Source: Vibrio hyugaensis
GTDB lineage: Bacteria; Pseudomonadota; Gammaproteobacteria; Enterobacterales; Vibrionaceae
Reading direction: 5' to 3'
NCBI RefSeq assembly: GCF_002906655.1
Contig: NZ_CP025794.1
Span: forward strand, 3,286,001-3,350,000
DNA length: 64,000 nt
Shown here: in pieces, positions 27,158 to 37,331 of the stretch
How the letters are laid out: each line of letters opens with the position of its first letter
Numbering within the stretch: the stretch's first letter is position 1
Made by a program: the position numbers and the translations under genes
Notes under the pieces: generated by a model
What the model saw: the letters and a program-made list of their open reading frames with translations, nothing else
Databases searched by the model: none
Told to the model about the DNA's origin: nothing

Positions 27158-29245
27158 ATGAAGAAACTGCTCTTAATTATCGCCATACCCGTTGTGGCAA
27201 TTTTGGCCGTTGTTTTAGCATTAATTATTTTCGTCAATCCGAATCAATTTAAACCCCTTATTGTGGAACAAGCGCAGAAGCAAACGGGTTTAGAGTTGGT
27301 GATTGAAGGCGATATCAGTTGGCAGTTTTTCCCATCGATTGGTTTCGAACTGGGACGCACCGAGCTGCGCAATCCTCAAGGCTTTAGCCAACCAAATTTA
27401 TTCAAAGTCGACACCGTCGGTGTGGATGTCTCAGTTACGCCGCTATTGAGCAAACAATTAGAAATTGGCAATGTCACACTGGATGGCGCTGAGTTCTATT
27501 TAGAAACCTTGAAAGATGGCAGCAAAAATATTGATGCTCTTACCAAGGCGCAAACTCAACAAGCTGAGCAAACAACGGATACTACGACGAAGCCGGAGAG
27601 CGAAACACAAGGTTCTGGCTCCGATTGGACAATCAACCTTGCTGGAGTCACCATCTCAAATGGTTATGTTGAAATCCAAGACAAGCAAACAGATAGCCAC
27701 ATCAAACTTTCTGATATCTCTTTAAATCTCTCCCAGTTTGCTTTTGATAACTGGACCACCGCAGATTTTGGTGTGAAAGGTGAGATGAATGAGCAGAAGT
27801 TTACCGCCCAAGGTAAAGCTGACTTTAAGTTGGCGAAAGGTCTTGCAAGCTATGCTCTGAAAGACATCAACTTTGATGCGACTTACGCGGATGCGACAAA
27901 CAAGATTGATTCGGCAACTATAGGTCTGGACACTTTTGAGTTCGATAAAGCCAATAACCTAAGCTATGCGCTCAAAGGCGAAGCGGGTGGCATGAAACTC
28001 GATATGAAAGGCGGCGGTGAGCTGAACGTTGATAAGGCGATTAGCAAACTGCAATTGAACAAGTTGACGCTCAACTCAACTTTTGAGGGGGATGCGCTGC
28101 CGCAATCACCAATGAAAGTGGATATGGCTTCGGATCTTTCGTTCGACCTAACTAAGAGTCATCTGAGCTTTGTGTTGGAGAAGCTAACGGCTAACGCCAT
28201 TGCACTTGATGGTAAAGCGGATGTCACTCTGGGTGATATTCCTAAGGTACGCTTTGCTGTGCACAGCCCTAATATCGACTTAGATGAATTTTTGGGCTTG
28301 AATAATCAAGCTCCTGCGGGTGATAAACCAGCATCAGGTGGTAGCAAAGCACCAGCAGGACCAGAAGTTGAACCAGACCTGTCTGCATTGAAAACGTTAG
28401 ATGTGAAAGGCGATATCACGATCGATAAATTCAAAGCGGCGAATGCGAAGATGGAAGCAGTAAAAGCAAGCTTCTCTATCAATCGTGGTGTGTTTGATCT
28501 GAACTCGTTCACCTCTAAGCTGTATCAAGGTACGATTTCTGCAACAGCTAAGTTGGATGCTCGTAAATCACCTGCGACTTATACGGCTAAGAAGTCGATC
28601 AAAGGTATTCATGTTCAACCACTACTTATTGATGTAGCGAACAACGATATGCTTGAAGGAACAGGTAATATTGACGTTAATGTGAAGGGCAGCAGCCTCA
28701 CTCCAACTGGCATCAAAAAGAACTTAGTTGGTACTATCGCGATTAACTTTACCGATGGTGCAGTTAACGGCATTAACGTTGCACAATTGATTCGCGAAAA
28801 CTACGCACGTTTCAAAGGACAGAGCTTAGACGGCACAGATGAAGTGAAGAAAACTGATTTCAGTGCTATGACAGCAACATTGAAACTGAATAAAGGTGTC
28901 GTTTCAACGGATAACATGAAAGCCCAATCACCGTTATTGCGTGTGCGCGGTAAAGGTAAAGCCAACTATCTGAATGAAACCGTCGATTTTACGATCAGTA
29001 CCTCAGTGGTTGGTTCTTTAGAAGGGCAAGGTGGTAAGAACATCGATGAACTTAAAGACATTACCATTCCTATCAATGTATCTGGAAAATGGGCAGAGCC
29101 TAAATTCAAACTGGTCTTTGATGATGTGTTAAAACAAAAAGCACAGAAAGAAATTGATCGTGGCGTAGAGAAACTAACGGACAAGATCAAAGATGAGAAG
29201 ACCAAAGAAGCCGTTGATGGCCTATTGAAAGGCTTGTTCAATTAA
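27158..29245 (+). CDS. asmA: AsmA family protein
   Basis: Large envelope protein of the AsmA/TamB-like group, about 695 residues. It is anchored by an N-terminal membrane helix (LLLIIAIPVVAILAVVLALII) with a long periplasmic part of beta-rich repeats. These proteins are thought to help move lipids between membranes. The N-terminal chorein-like segment runs VNPNQFKPLIVEQAQKQTG, and the conserved C-terminal AsmA region includes GINVAQLIRENYARFKG and VRGKGKANYLNE. ATG 27158 has AAGGAA 7 nt upstream; the open frame back to 27068 is not membrane-like. It is not linked to dcd-type genes as in E. coli. Confidence 0.9.
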   Translation: MKKLLLIIAIPVVAILAVVLALIIFVNPNQFKPLIVEQAQKQTGLELVIEGDISWQFFPSIGFELGRTELRNPQGFSQPNLFKVDTVGVDVSVTPLLSKQLEIGNVTLDGAEFYLETLKDGSKNIDALTKAQTQQAEQTTDTTTKPESETQGSGSDWTINLAGVTISNGYVEIQDKQTDSHIKLSDISLNLSQFAFDNWTTADFGVKGEMNEQKFTAQGKADFKLAKGLASYALKDINFDATYADATNKIDSATIGLDTFEFDKANNLSYALKGEAGGMKLDMKGGGELNVDKAISKLQLNKLTLNSTFEGDALPQSPMKVDMASDLSFDLTKSHLSFVLEKLTANAIALDGKADVTLGDIPKVRFAVHSPNIDLDEFLGLNNQAPAGDKPASGGSKAPAGPEVEPDLSALKTLDVKGDITIDKFKAANAKMEAVKASFSINRGVFDLNSFTSKLYQGTISATAKLDARKSPATYTAKKSIKGIHVQPLLIDVANNDMLEGTGNIDVNVKGSSLTPTGIKKNLVGTIAINFTDGAVNGINVAQLIRENYARFKGQSLDGTDEVKKTDFSAMTATLKLNKGVVSTDNMKAQSPLLRVRGKGKANYLNETVDFTISTSVVGSLEGQGGKNIDELKDITIPINVSGKWAEPKFKLVFDDVLKQKAQKEIDRGVEKLTDKIKDEKTKEAVDGLLKGLFN

Positions 29246-29254
29246 CTGCGGTCT

Positions 29255-29285
29255 AAAAAGGGTTGGCAATGCGCCAACCCTTTTT
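29255..29285. terminator. Bidirectional terminator between asmA and cobO
   Basis: Perfect 13-bp stem AAAAAGGGTTGGC (29255-29267) / GCCAACCCTTTTT (29273-29285), AATGC loop, between convergent genes. Confidence 0.93.
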
Positions 29286-29309
29286 ATTACTTATTGCACG
29301 ATGAATAGA

Positions 29310-29915
29310 TTACCAATCCACACCTTTTAAAGCTTTTACGCCAGATTCAAAAGCGTGTTTGACGTTCTTTACTTCCGATACTGTATCGGCCATTTCAATC
29401 AGAGTGCGGTGTGCTCCGCGGCCAGTGATCACGACAGACTGCATTTGTGGACGGTTGTTTAGGGCTTTTACGACCTCATCCAAGTCTATGTACCCATAGC
29501 TCACCATGTAAGTTAATTCGTCAAACAGAATCACATCGATCGATTCGTCTTTAAGCATACGCTTACATTCTTGCCAAACTAACTGAGCAGCATCTGTATC
29601 CGCTGTTTTATTCTGTGTTTCCCATGTAAAGCCCGTGGCCATCACTTGGAATTCTACCCCAAGTTTTTCAAGTAGATTACGCTCGCCGTTGTCCCAAGTA
29701 CCTTTAATAAATTGAGCAACGGAACAATTCAAACCGTGACCAACTGCACGAGCGATCGTTCCGAAGCCCGAAGTTGACTTCCCTTTACCGTTACCTGTGA
29801 TAACCAGTAGCAAGCCTTTTTCCTCTTGAGCCGCAGCAATTTTTGCGTCTACCTGTTCTTTTACTTTTTGTTGGCGAGCCTTATGGCGTGCTTCTTTGTT
29901 TTCTTCGATAGACAT
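29310..29915 (-). CDS. cobO: Corrinoid adenosyltransferase (CobO/BtuR)
   Basis: Transfers the adenosyl group of ATP to cob(I)alamin to make the B12 coenzyme. The 201 residues fit. The N-terminus is lysine/glutamine-rich, then the P-loop TGNGKGKSTSGFGTIARA begins near residue 41, with FIKGTWDNGE and VILFDELTYMVSYG later in the sequence. The rest of the cobalamin pathway is not here, so it probably serves scavenged corrinoids. No cobalamin riboswitch is visible in the 117-bp leader, only a short CCCAAG/CTTGGG stem at 29946-29961. Confidence 0.94.
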   Translation of the reverse strand: MSIEENKEARHKARQQKVKEQVDAKIAAAQEEKGLLLVITGNGKGKSTSGFGTIARAVGHGLNCSVAQFIKGTWDNGERNLLEKLGVEFQVMATGFTWETQNKTADTDAAQLVWQECKRMLKDESIDVILFDELTYMVSYGYIDLDEVVKALNNRPQMQSVVITGRGAHRTLIEMADTVSEVKNVKHAFESGVKALKGVDW

Positions 29916-30032
29916 ATTACTTCCTCAATTCCTTGTCGTGCCTTGCCCAAGCTGACTTGGGTTCATTGGATTATCTCGCTATGATAGACCAACACATCGT
30001 GAAGAAAAACCATCGATAATTCAGGGAATAAA

Positions 30033-30482
30033 ATGAAGAAAATACTCGTTGTTTGTATGGGAAATATTTGTCGCTCTCCAACGGGAGAGGCGGTACTGAG
30101 AGCGAAAGCCGAAAAGCTTGGTGTGGATGTCGAAATTGACTCGGCTGGCACAATTGGTTACCACGCAGGTAATTCACCAGATGCACGCTCTATGCAAGCC
30201 GGTAAGCAACGAGGCTATTCTTTTAAAGGAATACGTTCACGCCAGGTAAAGGTTGAGGATTTTGGTGAGTTTGATCTTGTACTCGCAGCAGACAAGGCGA
30301 ATCTTGCGGATCTTCTGGATATTTGCCCAGTCGAGTATCGTCATAAAGTCTCGCTATTTTTGAGCCATTCGGACTCTAAATACGATGAAATTCCTGACCC
30401 ATATTACGGTGGAGAAAGGGGGTTTGAATTGGTATTAGATTTGATTGAAGAAGCTTCAGAAGCAATTTTGAACAAGCTATAA
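30033..30482 (+). CDS. Low molecular weight protein-tyrosine phosphatase
   Basis: Cytoplasmic phosphatase of about 149 residues. The catalytic loop CMGNICRSP contains Cys8 and Arg14 (C-x5-R) at the N-terminus, and the general acid lies in DPYYGG near residue 118, as in Wzb/Ptp enzymes. Family members usually sit beside capsule or exopolysaccharide kinases; no such partner is nearby, so the substrate is open. It is divergent from cobO across 117 bp. Confidence 0.93.
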   Translation: MKKILVVCMGNICRSPTGEAVLRAKAEKLGVDVEIDSAGTIGYHAGNSPDARSMQAGKQRGYSFKGIRSRQVKVEDFGEFDLVLAADKANLADLLDICPVEYRHKVSLFLSHSDSKYDEIPDPYYGGERGFELVLDLIEEASEAILNKL

Positions 30483-30500
30483 ACGTAAATAACAGATAAC

Positions 30501-30531
30501 AAAAAGGGATGAGTATGACTCATCCCTTTTT
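30501..30531. terminator. Bidirectional terminator between the phosphatase gene and the SulP gene
   Basis: Perfect 14-bp stem AAAAAGGGATGAGT (30501-30514) / ACTCATCCCTTTTT (30518-30531), ATG loop. Confidence 0.94.
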
Positions 30532-30571
30532 CGCTTTCTAAAGAGCTATACCTGAACAATCTAATTTGGGA

Positions 30572-32131
30572 TTAACCCGCTAGAATGTCTGTTGCTACTT
30601 TATAGCTTGGATCTTCTTTCACATTGATTTCAACCAAGCTACCAGCTTTATCAAGAAGCTTGCGACAGTCAGGACTTAGGTGACGCAGATGAAGCGTTTT
30701 ACCAAGTGCTGCATAGCGCTCTGCAAGCGTTTCAATTGCTTCAATAGCAGAGTGGTCAGTGACACGTGAATCCGCGAAGTCGACGATCACGTCTTTAGGA
30801 TCACCATGCGCGTTAAATAGCTCTAGGAAGTTAGCCGCAGAACCGAAGAAGATAGGGCCATGGATTTTGTATTCTTTAGAGCCTTCTTCATTCAAACGAG
30901 TGTCTGCGTAGATGTGTTTTGCGTGCTGCCATGCAAACATCAGCGCTGATGCAATAACACCGACAGCAACGGCGACCGCAAGGTCAGTCAGCACCGTAAC
31001 GACAGTTACTAGAACGATAACGAAGAAGTCTTGTTTAGGAACACGGCGTGCAAGCTTGAAGGTCGCCCATTCAAATGTGCCAATTACAACCATGAACATC
31101 ACACCGACTAGCGCAGCTAGAGGGATCATTTCGATAAGCGATGATGCAAATAGGATAAAGATCAGAAGTGCACTTGCTGCAACGATGCCAGAAAGTCGAC
31201 CACGACCACCTGAATTTACGTTGATCATTGATTGACCAATCATTGCACAGCCACCCATCGCACCAAATACTGAACACGTCATGTTTGCCATGCCTTGACC
31301 GATACATTCACGGTTCGATTGACCGCGAGTATTCGTCATTTCATCTAGAACCGTCAGCGTCAATAGAGACTCAATCAGGCCGATAGCTGCAAGGATGATT
31401 GCGTACGGCAGAATGATTTGTAGTGTTTCAAGTGTCAATGGTACCGCTGGAATGGAGAATGTAGGGAGAGAGCCCGCCAAAGTCGCTGCTTCGTCACCAG
31501 ACATAGTACGTAGGAAGTCTACTACTGTGCGAGTTTCCAGATCCAAACCAACAACAAGCGCTGTCACTGTCACGATCGCAACAAGCGAAGATGGCACAGC
31601 TGTGGTGATCTTAGGTAGGAAGTGGATGATGCCCATCGTCAAAGCAACCAAACCTAGCATAAGGAACATTTGGTCCTGTGGTAACCAAGTTAGCATACCG
31701 TTGATATCAGGCGCTTTAAACTGACCTAACTGTGCTAGGAAGATAACAATAGCCAGACCGTTTACAAAACCAATCATTACTGGATGTGGAACGATACGGA
31801 TGAATTTACCTAGTTTGAATAAACCAGCGGCAATCTGAAGAATACCCGCCAGCATAATCGCGGCAAATAGATATTGCACGCCGTGGGTTGCAACTAGCGA
31901 TACCATTACCACTGCCATTGCACCGGTCGCACCTGAAATCATGCCAGGACGGCCACCAAAGATAGAGGTGATAAGGCCTACAATGAATGCAGCATATAGA
32001 CCGACCATTGGATCTACACCTGCAACGAAGGCGAATGCTACTGCTTCAGGAACCAGCGCAAGCGCAACGGTTAAGCCTGAAAGCACATCATTTTTTACGG
32101 AGTGCTTAGAAAATTGAGGAAATTCGAACAT
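30572..32131 (-). CDS. SulP family anion permease with STAS domain
   Basis: Inner-membrane SLC26/SulP transporter, about 519 residues. The membrane part has about 14 hydrophobic spans, beginning near [19 protein letters not shown], the SulP N-terminal signature region. The C-terminal STAS domain (about 400-519) includes [12 protein letters not shown] and [14 protein letters not shown]. Substrates in the family include sulfate, bicarbonate and dicarboxylates; none is indicated here. Start MFEFPQFS at 32131 is preferred over an upstream in-frame ATG at 32191 because it gives the compact family N-terminus, though the ribosome site is weak. Confidence 0.9.
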   Translation of the reverse strand: MFEFPQFSKHSVKNDVLSGLTVALALVPEAVAFAFVAGVDPMVGLYAAFIVGLITSIFGGRPGMISGATGAMAVVMVSLVATHGVQYLFAAIMLAGILQIAAGLFKLGKFIRIVPHPVMIGFVNGLAIVIFLAQLGQFKAPDINGMLTWLPQDQMFLMLGLVALTMGIIHFLPKITTAVPSSLVAIVTVTALVVGLDLETRTVVDFLRTMSGDEAATLAGSLPTFSIPAVPLTLETLQIILPYAIILAAIGLIESLLTLTVLDEMTNTRGQSNRECIGQGMANMTCSVFGAMGGCAMIGQSMINVNSGGRGRLSGIVAASALLIFILFASSLIEMIPLAALVGVMFMVVIGTFEWATFKLARRVPKQDFFVIVLVTVVTVLTDLAVAVAVGVIASALMFAWQHAKHIYADTRLNEEGSKEYKIHGPIFFGSAANFLELFNAHGDPKDVIVDFADSRVTDHSAIEAIETLAERYAALGKTLHLRHLSPDCRKLLDKAGSLVEINVKEDPSYKVATDILAG

Positions 32132-32452
32132 GGTTTGTATTGAGTTCTCTTGGCGATGAATTTCTCTCGACACATATTCATATTTGCACAAGTACTGATA
32201 GGTGAAGTGTTAGCCACTTCGATCAGCACAAACCGTAGTAAAAAAAGAGCAGCATCAGAATGGTGTCGAAAACTTGAGTCGGAGAATGCTACCGAAAAGT
32301 GTGATTAAGTTCAAGAATGATAGGGATAATGACCGACAAATGTGATCAGTTGTTGATATTAATATGAACAATTTCAGTTAACACGATAAGTAACAAAAAA
32401 GGCTGCCAAATGGCAGCCTTTTATTTAGCTTTAAGCTATGACAGTTTCAAAC
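32132..32452. other. Gap between the SulP gene and rne
   Basis: 321 bases, both flanking genes on the minus strand. It contains the rne terminator (32395-32422) and the unlocated promoter of the SulP gene. Otherwise AT-rich with no clear palindrome. Confidence 0.5.
32395..32422 (-). terminator. Terminator of rne
   Basis: Stem AAAAGGCTGCC (32397-32407) / GGCAGCCTTTT (32412-32422) with AAAT loop; reads into T6 on the minus strand, 31 bp after the rne stop. Confidence 0.9.
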
Positions 32453-35400
32453 TTAGTTAAAGTTCGGTTTTGTCATTGCCGCTGTTGCACTGTTTGTTGC
32501 TACTTGGCTACCAGCGCCTTTCGACGTGTAACGTTCAGCTTTAAGCGGTGCTGCGGTAACAGAAATTTCGCGAATTTCTTGAGGACCAGGTGCTTTCGTC
32601 ATTGGTGCGCTAGCTTGTGGTTTAGCTACAACTTTGATGACTTCTGCTTTTGGCTCTGCTGTTACTGCTGGTGTTTCGATTGCAACGGCAACTTCTTCTG
32701 CTGCTTCTTCAATCGCTTCTACCACAGGTGCTGCTTCTACAACGGTTTCTGTTGCATCAACCACTGGAGTTTCAACAGCCTCAACGACTTCAACAACTGG
32801 AGCTTGTTCAGCCACGACTGGTGCTTCAACAACAACCGTTTCTACAACTGGTGTTTCAGTTTTTGCTTCAACAGTCTCTTGAACTTTCGGTTCAACAGCT
32901 GGTGTTTCAGTAACAATAGGTTGTTCACGACGAATGATAACTTTCCCCATCGCCATTTCTGGACAAGCAAAACCACCTTGCATTGCTGGTACCGCTGATG
33001 TTGCAATAACGGTTTCTTCCTGAACTCGCTCTTCCTTCTTAGGCGCTGGTTTTGGAATGTAACGTGGCATTACTTTACCCATTGCCATCTCTGGAGAGGC
33101 TACACCACCTTTACGTAGGCGGAATGGGTTAGGGCGGCGATCACGACCACGACGACGACGTTGACCACTTGCACGTAGGTGACGTGGAGAACGACGGTTA
33201 CGACGTTGCTTCGACTCTGCCTTGTTGTCTTGTTGTGCTTCTGCTGCTGCCTCTACTGGCTTTTCAACTGGCGCTTCAACAGGTTCAACGGCTTTTACAG
33301 TTTCAACTGCTTGCTCGGCGGCTTGTTGGTCCTTCACTCGAACAGATTTGTTCAGTTTGCGACGTTGACGACGCTCTTTCACTTTTTCTGCTTTCGCGTT
33401 TGGCTTCGCTTTGTTTTCTTCAGGCTTCGCCTCTGAACCAGTACGAGCTTCGGCAGCTAGTTGTAGACCTTTTTCCGCAACTTTAGCGTTTGCCTTTTGC
33501 TCTTGAGCTTTTTCAGCTTGTTGAGGTTTTGGCTTGCGCTTTTGGTTACGGTTTTGCGGTTTATTAGACTGCTGCTGTGTTTCGTTCTGCTCTGTTGACT
33601 GCTCTTCACGTGGTTTACGACGACGTTTGTTGTCGCGGTTGCCATCACGGTTATCTCTGTCACCACGATTCTCACGGTTTTCGCCACGCTGATTGTTGCG
33701 ACGGCGGTCGTTGCGATCACGTTTGTTGCGTTTATTGTCGCGGTTTGGTTTCTTCTCTTCTTGTTTCGGCTCTTCTTTAACTTCTTCAGAACCACCAAAT
33801 AGGAAGCTACCTAGTGCTTTGAATAGACGGCTGAACAACCCAGGTTTCTCTTCCTGTACCACTTCTTTCTTCTTAGCAGCTGGTGCTGGTTTAGAAGCCG
33901 GAGCTGGTGCAGTTTGAGTTGGTGAAGCGAAGCCTTTTAGTACTGGTTCTTCAATACGTTTTGGTTTGATTTCAACTTCAACAGGTTCTTTGCCTTCTGC
34001 TTCTTTCATTGCTTCCAATTTCTTAGGAAGTAGGTAAGAAAGCAGGTCAAACTCTTCACCTTCGCGTACACGAATCACTTCGAAGTGTGGCGTTTCCATA
34101 TCAGAGTTAGGAACAACGGTGATCTTAACTTCTTGGATACGCTCGATGTGGTTTACTGAGCGACGCTTTTCGTTCAAAAGGTAAGAGGCAATCGGAACAG
34201 GTACAACGGCAAGAACTTGCGCGGTGTTGTCTTTCAGTGCTTCTTCTTCGATTAAACGAAGGACGGATAGAGCTAGGGATTCATTATCACGAACGACACC
34301 TGTACCGCTACAGCGAGGACAGATATGGTGGCTCGCTTCTGCAAGAGAAGGGCTCAAACGTTGACGAGACATTTCTAGAAGGCCAAAGCGAGAAATACGA
34401 CCAATCTGAACGCGAGCACGGTCTAGGCGAACAGCTTCACGTAGACGGTTTTCAACTTCACGTTGGTGGCGAACTGGTGTCATATCGATAAAGTCGATAA
34501 CAACCAAACCACCAAGGTCACGTAGACGCAATTGACGAGCAATTTCGTCTGCTGCTTCTAAGTTAGTATTCAATGCTGTTTCTTCGATATCACCACCCTT
34601 TGTTGCGCGAGCAGAGTTGATGTCGATAGAAGTTAGCGCTTCTGTTGGGTCGATTACGATAGAACCACCGGATGGTAGACGCACTTCACGTTGGAAAGCC
34701 GATTCAATTTGGCTTTCGATTTGGTAGTGGCTAAATAGCGGTACTTCGCCTTCGTATTTTTTAACGCGGCTGATGAAATCTGGGCGTACCAGCTGAATGT
34801 GCTCTTTAGCACGTTCGTAGATGGTATTGCTGTCGATTAGAATCTCACCGATATCACGACGTAGGTAGTCACGGATTGCACGAACGATTACGTTACTTTC
34901 TTGGTGGATTAGGAATGGAGCAGGGTTAGAATCTGCTGCGCCCTTAATCGCACCCCAGTGGTTAAGTAGTACGTTCAAGTCCCACTCAAGTTCTTCTGCA
35001 CTCTTACCTACGCCTGCAGTACGTACGATTAGACCCATACCTTGTGGTAGTTCTAACGTGCTTAAAGCGGCTTTCAGTTGAGTGCGCTCGTCACCTTCGA
35101 TACGGCGAGAAATACCGCCAGCACGAGGGTTATTAGGCATGAGAACAAGGTAGCTACCCGCAAGAGAAATGAACGTAGTTAGGGCTGCACCCTTACTACC
35201 ACGTTCTTCTTTTTCCACTTGCACGATTACTTCTTGACCTTCAGTCAGCACTTCTTTAATGCTTGGGCGACCTTGGTAAGTGTAACCTTCAGGGAAATAT
35301 TCGCGGGCAATTTCTTTGAGAGGGAGGAAACCGTGACGCTCAGCACCGTAATCAACAAATGCGGCTTCTAAGCTTGGTTCGATACGTGTGATACGTCCTT

Positions 35401-35527
35401 TGTAGATATTCGCTTTTTTAGATTCATGACCTGGACTCTCGATATCAAGATCGAAAAGTCGCTGGCCATCAACCAGAGCGACACGCAACTCTTCTTTTTG
35501 AGTTGCGTTAATTAACATTCTTTTCAT
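32453..35527 (-). CDS. rne: Ribonuclease E
   Basis: Essential endoribonuclease and degradosome scaffold, 1024 residues. The catalytic half (about 1-530) is very close to E. coli: S1 domain near 35-125, the DNase I-like subdomain with catalytic Asp residues in [10 protein letters not shown] and [13 protein letters not shown], and the zinc link CPRCSGTG near 404. A short amphipathic membrane-anchor region ([19 protein letters not shown]) lies near 570. The C-terminal half is disordered, first Arg/Asn/Glu-rich (RNA binding), then Val/Glu/Ala-rich, and ends with [13 protein letters not shown] and TKPNFN. The motif PEMAMGKV occurs twice, 44 residues apart. Expression is likely autoregulated through the long leader. 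Confidence 0.98.
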   Translation of the reverse strand: MKRMLINATQKEELRVALVDGQRLFDLDIESPGHESKKANIYKGRITRIEPSLEAAFVDYGAERHGFLPLKEIAREYFPEGYTYQGRPSIKEVLTEGQEVIVQVEKEERGSKGAALTTFISLAGSYLVLMPNNPRAGGISRRIEGDERTQLKAALSTLELPQGMGLIVRTAGVGKSAEELEWDLNVLLNHWGAIKGAADSNPAPFLIHQESNVIVRAIRDYLRRDIGEILIDSNTIYERAKEHIQLVRPDFISRVKKYEGEVPLFSHYQIESQIESAFQREVRLPSGGSIVIDPTEALTSIDINSARATKGGDIEETALNTNLEAADEIARQLRLRDLGGLVVIDFIDMTPVRHQREVENRLREAVRLDRARVQIGRISRFGLLEMSRQRLSPSLAEASHHICPRCSGTGVVRDNESLALSVLRLIEEEALKDNTAQVLAVVPVPIASYLLNEKRRSVNHIERIQEVKITVVPNSDMETPHFEVIRVREGEEFDLLSYLLPKKLEAMKEAEGKEPVEVEIKPKRIEEPVLKGFASPTQTAPAPASKPAPAAKKKEVVQEEKPGLFSRLFKALGSFLFGGSEEVKEEPKQEEKKPNRDNKRNKRDRNDRRRNNQRGENRENRGDRDNRDGNRDNKRRRKPREEQSTEQNETQQQSNKPQNRNQKRKPKPQQAEKAQEQKANAKVAEKGLQLAAEARTGSEAKPEENKAKPNAKAEKVKERRQRRKLNKSVRVKDQQAAEQAVETVKAVEPVEAPVEKPVEAAAEAQQDNKAESKQRRNRRSPRHLRASGQRRRRGRDRRPNPFRLRKGGVASPEMAMGKVMPRYIPKPAPKKEERVQEETVIATSAVPAMQGGFACPEMAMGKVIIRREQPIVTETPAVEPKVQETVEAKTETPVVETVVVEAPVVAEQAPVVEVVEAVETPVVDATETVVEAAPVVEAIEEAAEEVAVAIETPAVTAEPKAEVIKVVAKPQASAPMTKAPGPQEIREISVTAAPLKAERYTSKGAGSQVATNSATAAMTKPNFN

Positions 35528-35881
35528 TGAAAATTTCTCGTTGTCTTTTCTTTTATATTTCTTTGCAACTTGTCACTGGTTTTTCGCTCTTTCACGGTGC
35601 CTGATCCCATGGCTTATATTTTGCAGCCTCCCGGCTGGAAGGGGATGCTCTCGGGCACTTCAGTCATCACAAATTCTTTTGGGTTTCGTTGGAAACGGAA
35701 ACTTGTGACCCGCTATTCGGGCGGTTGATACTCAACGTGAATATGCGAGGAGTAGAGTGACAAGTGTGTTGAACTCAATGTGTCTTACGCCAATGCTGCA
35801 CCTGACATTCAACAACCTACTCACATTGCTTGGGGTAAATGATTGGTAATGAACAAAATGTAACCAAACCTTCCTTAGCAG
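35528..35881 (-). promoter_or_regulatory. Structured 5' leader of rne (likely autoregulatory)
   Basis: About 354 nt from the predicted start to the ATG. Visible helices are: TCACAA (35667-35672) with TTGTGA (35703-35708), enclosing GTTTCGTT (35683-35690) with AACG-G-AAAC (35694-35702); CAGCC (35624-35628) with GGCTG (35633-35637); and GTGCC (35597-35601) with GGCAC (35654-35658), closed further by ATCCC/GGGAT. E. coli rne has a 361-nt leader whose hairpins let RNase E cleave and destabilise its own mRNA. The size and position match; function here is inference. Confidence 0.7.
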
Positions 35882-35887
35882 CTGTGA

Positions 35888-35916
35888 ACTATAGCAGCGC
35901 AGGTTGATATCAGCAA
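35888..35916 (-). promoter_or_regulatory. rne promoter
   Basis: On the minus strand: -35 TTGCTG (35916-35911), 17-bp spacer, -10 TATAGT (35893-35888) preceded by TGC (extended -10). Predicted start near 35881. Confidence 0.7.
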
Positions 35917-36150
35917 TCTGCTTTAGCGCAAACGATGGAAAAATTGGCGCTAAATTCAATTTTTGTAATTTATAACTGGCTGTTTCATAAGCACTTGAGT
36001 CTCGCAAACTGAGAAAGACGAGAAACAAATAGAGAAGTTGATAAAGACTTTTAATAATCTAAACAAAAGCTTGGCGTGTTTTGGGGCTATTTATGACTAC
36101 AAGTGTTTCTTTTGCAGCAAGAATAATGTGAAGTCACACAGATTTGGGTT

Positions 36151-36156
36151 TACAAT
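36151..36156 (+). promoter_or_regulatory. -10-like box 7 bp before rluC
   Basis: TACAAT at 36151-36156, ending 7 bp before ATG 36164. A transcript from it would have no leader. No good -35 is present, so this is weak. Confidence 0.3.
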
Positions 36157-36163
36157 AGCGGCC

Positions 36164-37108
36164 ATGAGCGAAATAAGAACACAAGTCCAGTTCGTCGATA
36201 TCGACGAAGATATGGCGGGTCAACGCATTGATAATTTCTTGCGTAACCAATTAAAAGACATCCCAAAGAGCATGATTTATCGAATTGTGCGCAAGGGCGA
36301 AGTACGCGTAAATAAAAAGCGCATTAAAGCAGAGTACAAACTAAAAGCAGGCGATCTTGTTCGTATTCCTCCAGTTACGGTAGAAAAGAAAGAAGACGAC
36401 GTTGCACCAAGTACGAAGCTAAATAAAGTGGCAGAGTTAGAAGATAAGATCATTTTTGAAGACGATCATCTTTTGATTCTCAACAAGCCATCCGGTACGG
36501 CAGTGCACGGTGGAAGTGGTTTGAAGTTTGGTGCGATTGAGGCACTCAGAGCACTGCGTCCACAAGCTCGCTTCCTTGAACTTGTTCATCGCATTGACCG
36601 TGATACATCCGGAATCTTACTTGTTGCGAAGAAGCGTTCAGCACTGCGTCACCTGCAAGCACAGTTCCGTGAGAAAACAGTGAAGAAGTTTTACTTCGCG
36701 CTTGTGATGGGCGAGTGGAAAAACAGCTGCAAAGTTGTTAATGCGCCACTTCTTAAAAACGAAGTGAACAGTATTGTTCGAGTGAATCCAAACGGTAAGC
36801 CGTCTGAGACGCGTTTTAAAGTGTTGGAGAAATTCGAGCAAGCAACGTTGATTCAAGCCAGCCCAATTACGGGGCGTACTCACCAGATTCGTGTGCATAC
36901 TCAATACACGGGCCACCCAATTGCATGGGATGACCGCTATGGGGATCGTCGTTTTGATGCGTACACTGGTCAGGTTGGTTTGAACCGTTTGTTCCTACAC
37001 GCAGCTAACATCAAGTTCCAGCACCCATCGAATGATGAGTGGATGGAAATCAACGCGCCGATGGAAGCGAAATTAGAGAAAGTCTTAGCGGGTTTGCGTA
37101 AAAAGTAG
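36164..37108 (+). CDS. rluC: 23S rRNA pseudouridine synthase RluC
   Basis: Makes pseudouridines 955, 2504 and 2580 of 23S rRNA. About 314 residues. An S4 RNA-binding domain (about 18-80, with RIDNFLRNQLKDIPKSMIYR) precedes the RluA-type catalytic domain, with catalytic Asp145 in VHRIDRDTSG. GRTHQIRVH is also typical. The frame is open to 36038, but the extra residues are unlike the family and ATG 36164 gives the expected N-terminus. No Shine-Dalgarno precedes it. It is divergent from rne as in E. coli. Confidence 0.95.
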   Translation: MSEIRTQVQFVDIDEDMAGQRIDNFLRNQLKDIPKSMIYRIVRKGEVRVNKKRIKAEYKLKAGDLVRIPPVTVEKKEDDVAPSTKLNKVAELEDKIIFEDDHLLILNKPSGTAVHGGSGLKFGAIEALRALRPQARFLELVHRIDRDTSGILLVAKKRSALRHLQAQFREKTVKKFYFALVMGEWKNSCKVVNAPLLKNEVNSIVRVNPNGKPSETRFKVLEKFEQATLIQASPITGRTHQIRVHTQYTGHPIAWDDRYGDRRFDAYTGQVGLNRLFLHAANIKFQHPSNDEWMEINAPMEAKLEKVLAGLRKK

Positions 37109-37150
37109 AGGTAAGAGTATCTACTCCTTCTGGACTGCAAAAAACTATGT

Positions 37151-37180
37151 AAAAGCCGATGTTAATACATCGGCTTTTTT
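37151..37180. terminator. Terminator of rluC
   Basis: Perfect 11-bp stem AAAAGCCGATG (37151-37161) / CATCGGCTTTT (37168-37178) with T6 tail. Also the nearest hairpin downstream of the convergent maf gene, though 150 bp away. Confidence 0.9.
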
Positions 37181-37331
37181 GATCGTTGAGTTGGATTACA
37201 AGGGCGTTCGGAATGCAGCGCTCTAATATTCGGAAGCGCTCCGTTGGAGGGCATGTGAAAGAAGCTAAGTTCTAACTGGAGTTGACAGAATTGGTATGTA
37301 GAAAGACAAAATAGAGCTGATTCCTGATTCC

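Larger units (their letters stand above)
35735..36163. other. Rest of the rne/rluC divergent region
   Basis: Between the structured rne leader and rluC. Besides the rne promoter at 35888-35916 and a -10-like TACAAT just before rluC, I see nothing gene-like; a 98-codon minus-strand frame here is the untranslated rne upstream region and is not supported. Confidence 0.5.

Noticed and set aside
29916..30032. Cobalamin riboswitch before cobO
   Set aside because: The leader is only 117 bp and shared with a divergent gene; no B12-box-like sequence or complex fold is visible.
32438..33917. Several long plus-strand open frames opposite the rne tail, up to 186 codons, rich in Cys/Phe/Leu or Ser/Thr
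   Set aside because: They are antisense to the low-complexity Glu/Ala/Val and Arg/Asn-rich part of RNase E, whose codon bias keeps other frames open. No ribosome sites or families.
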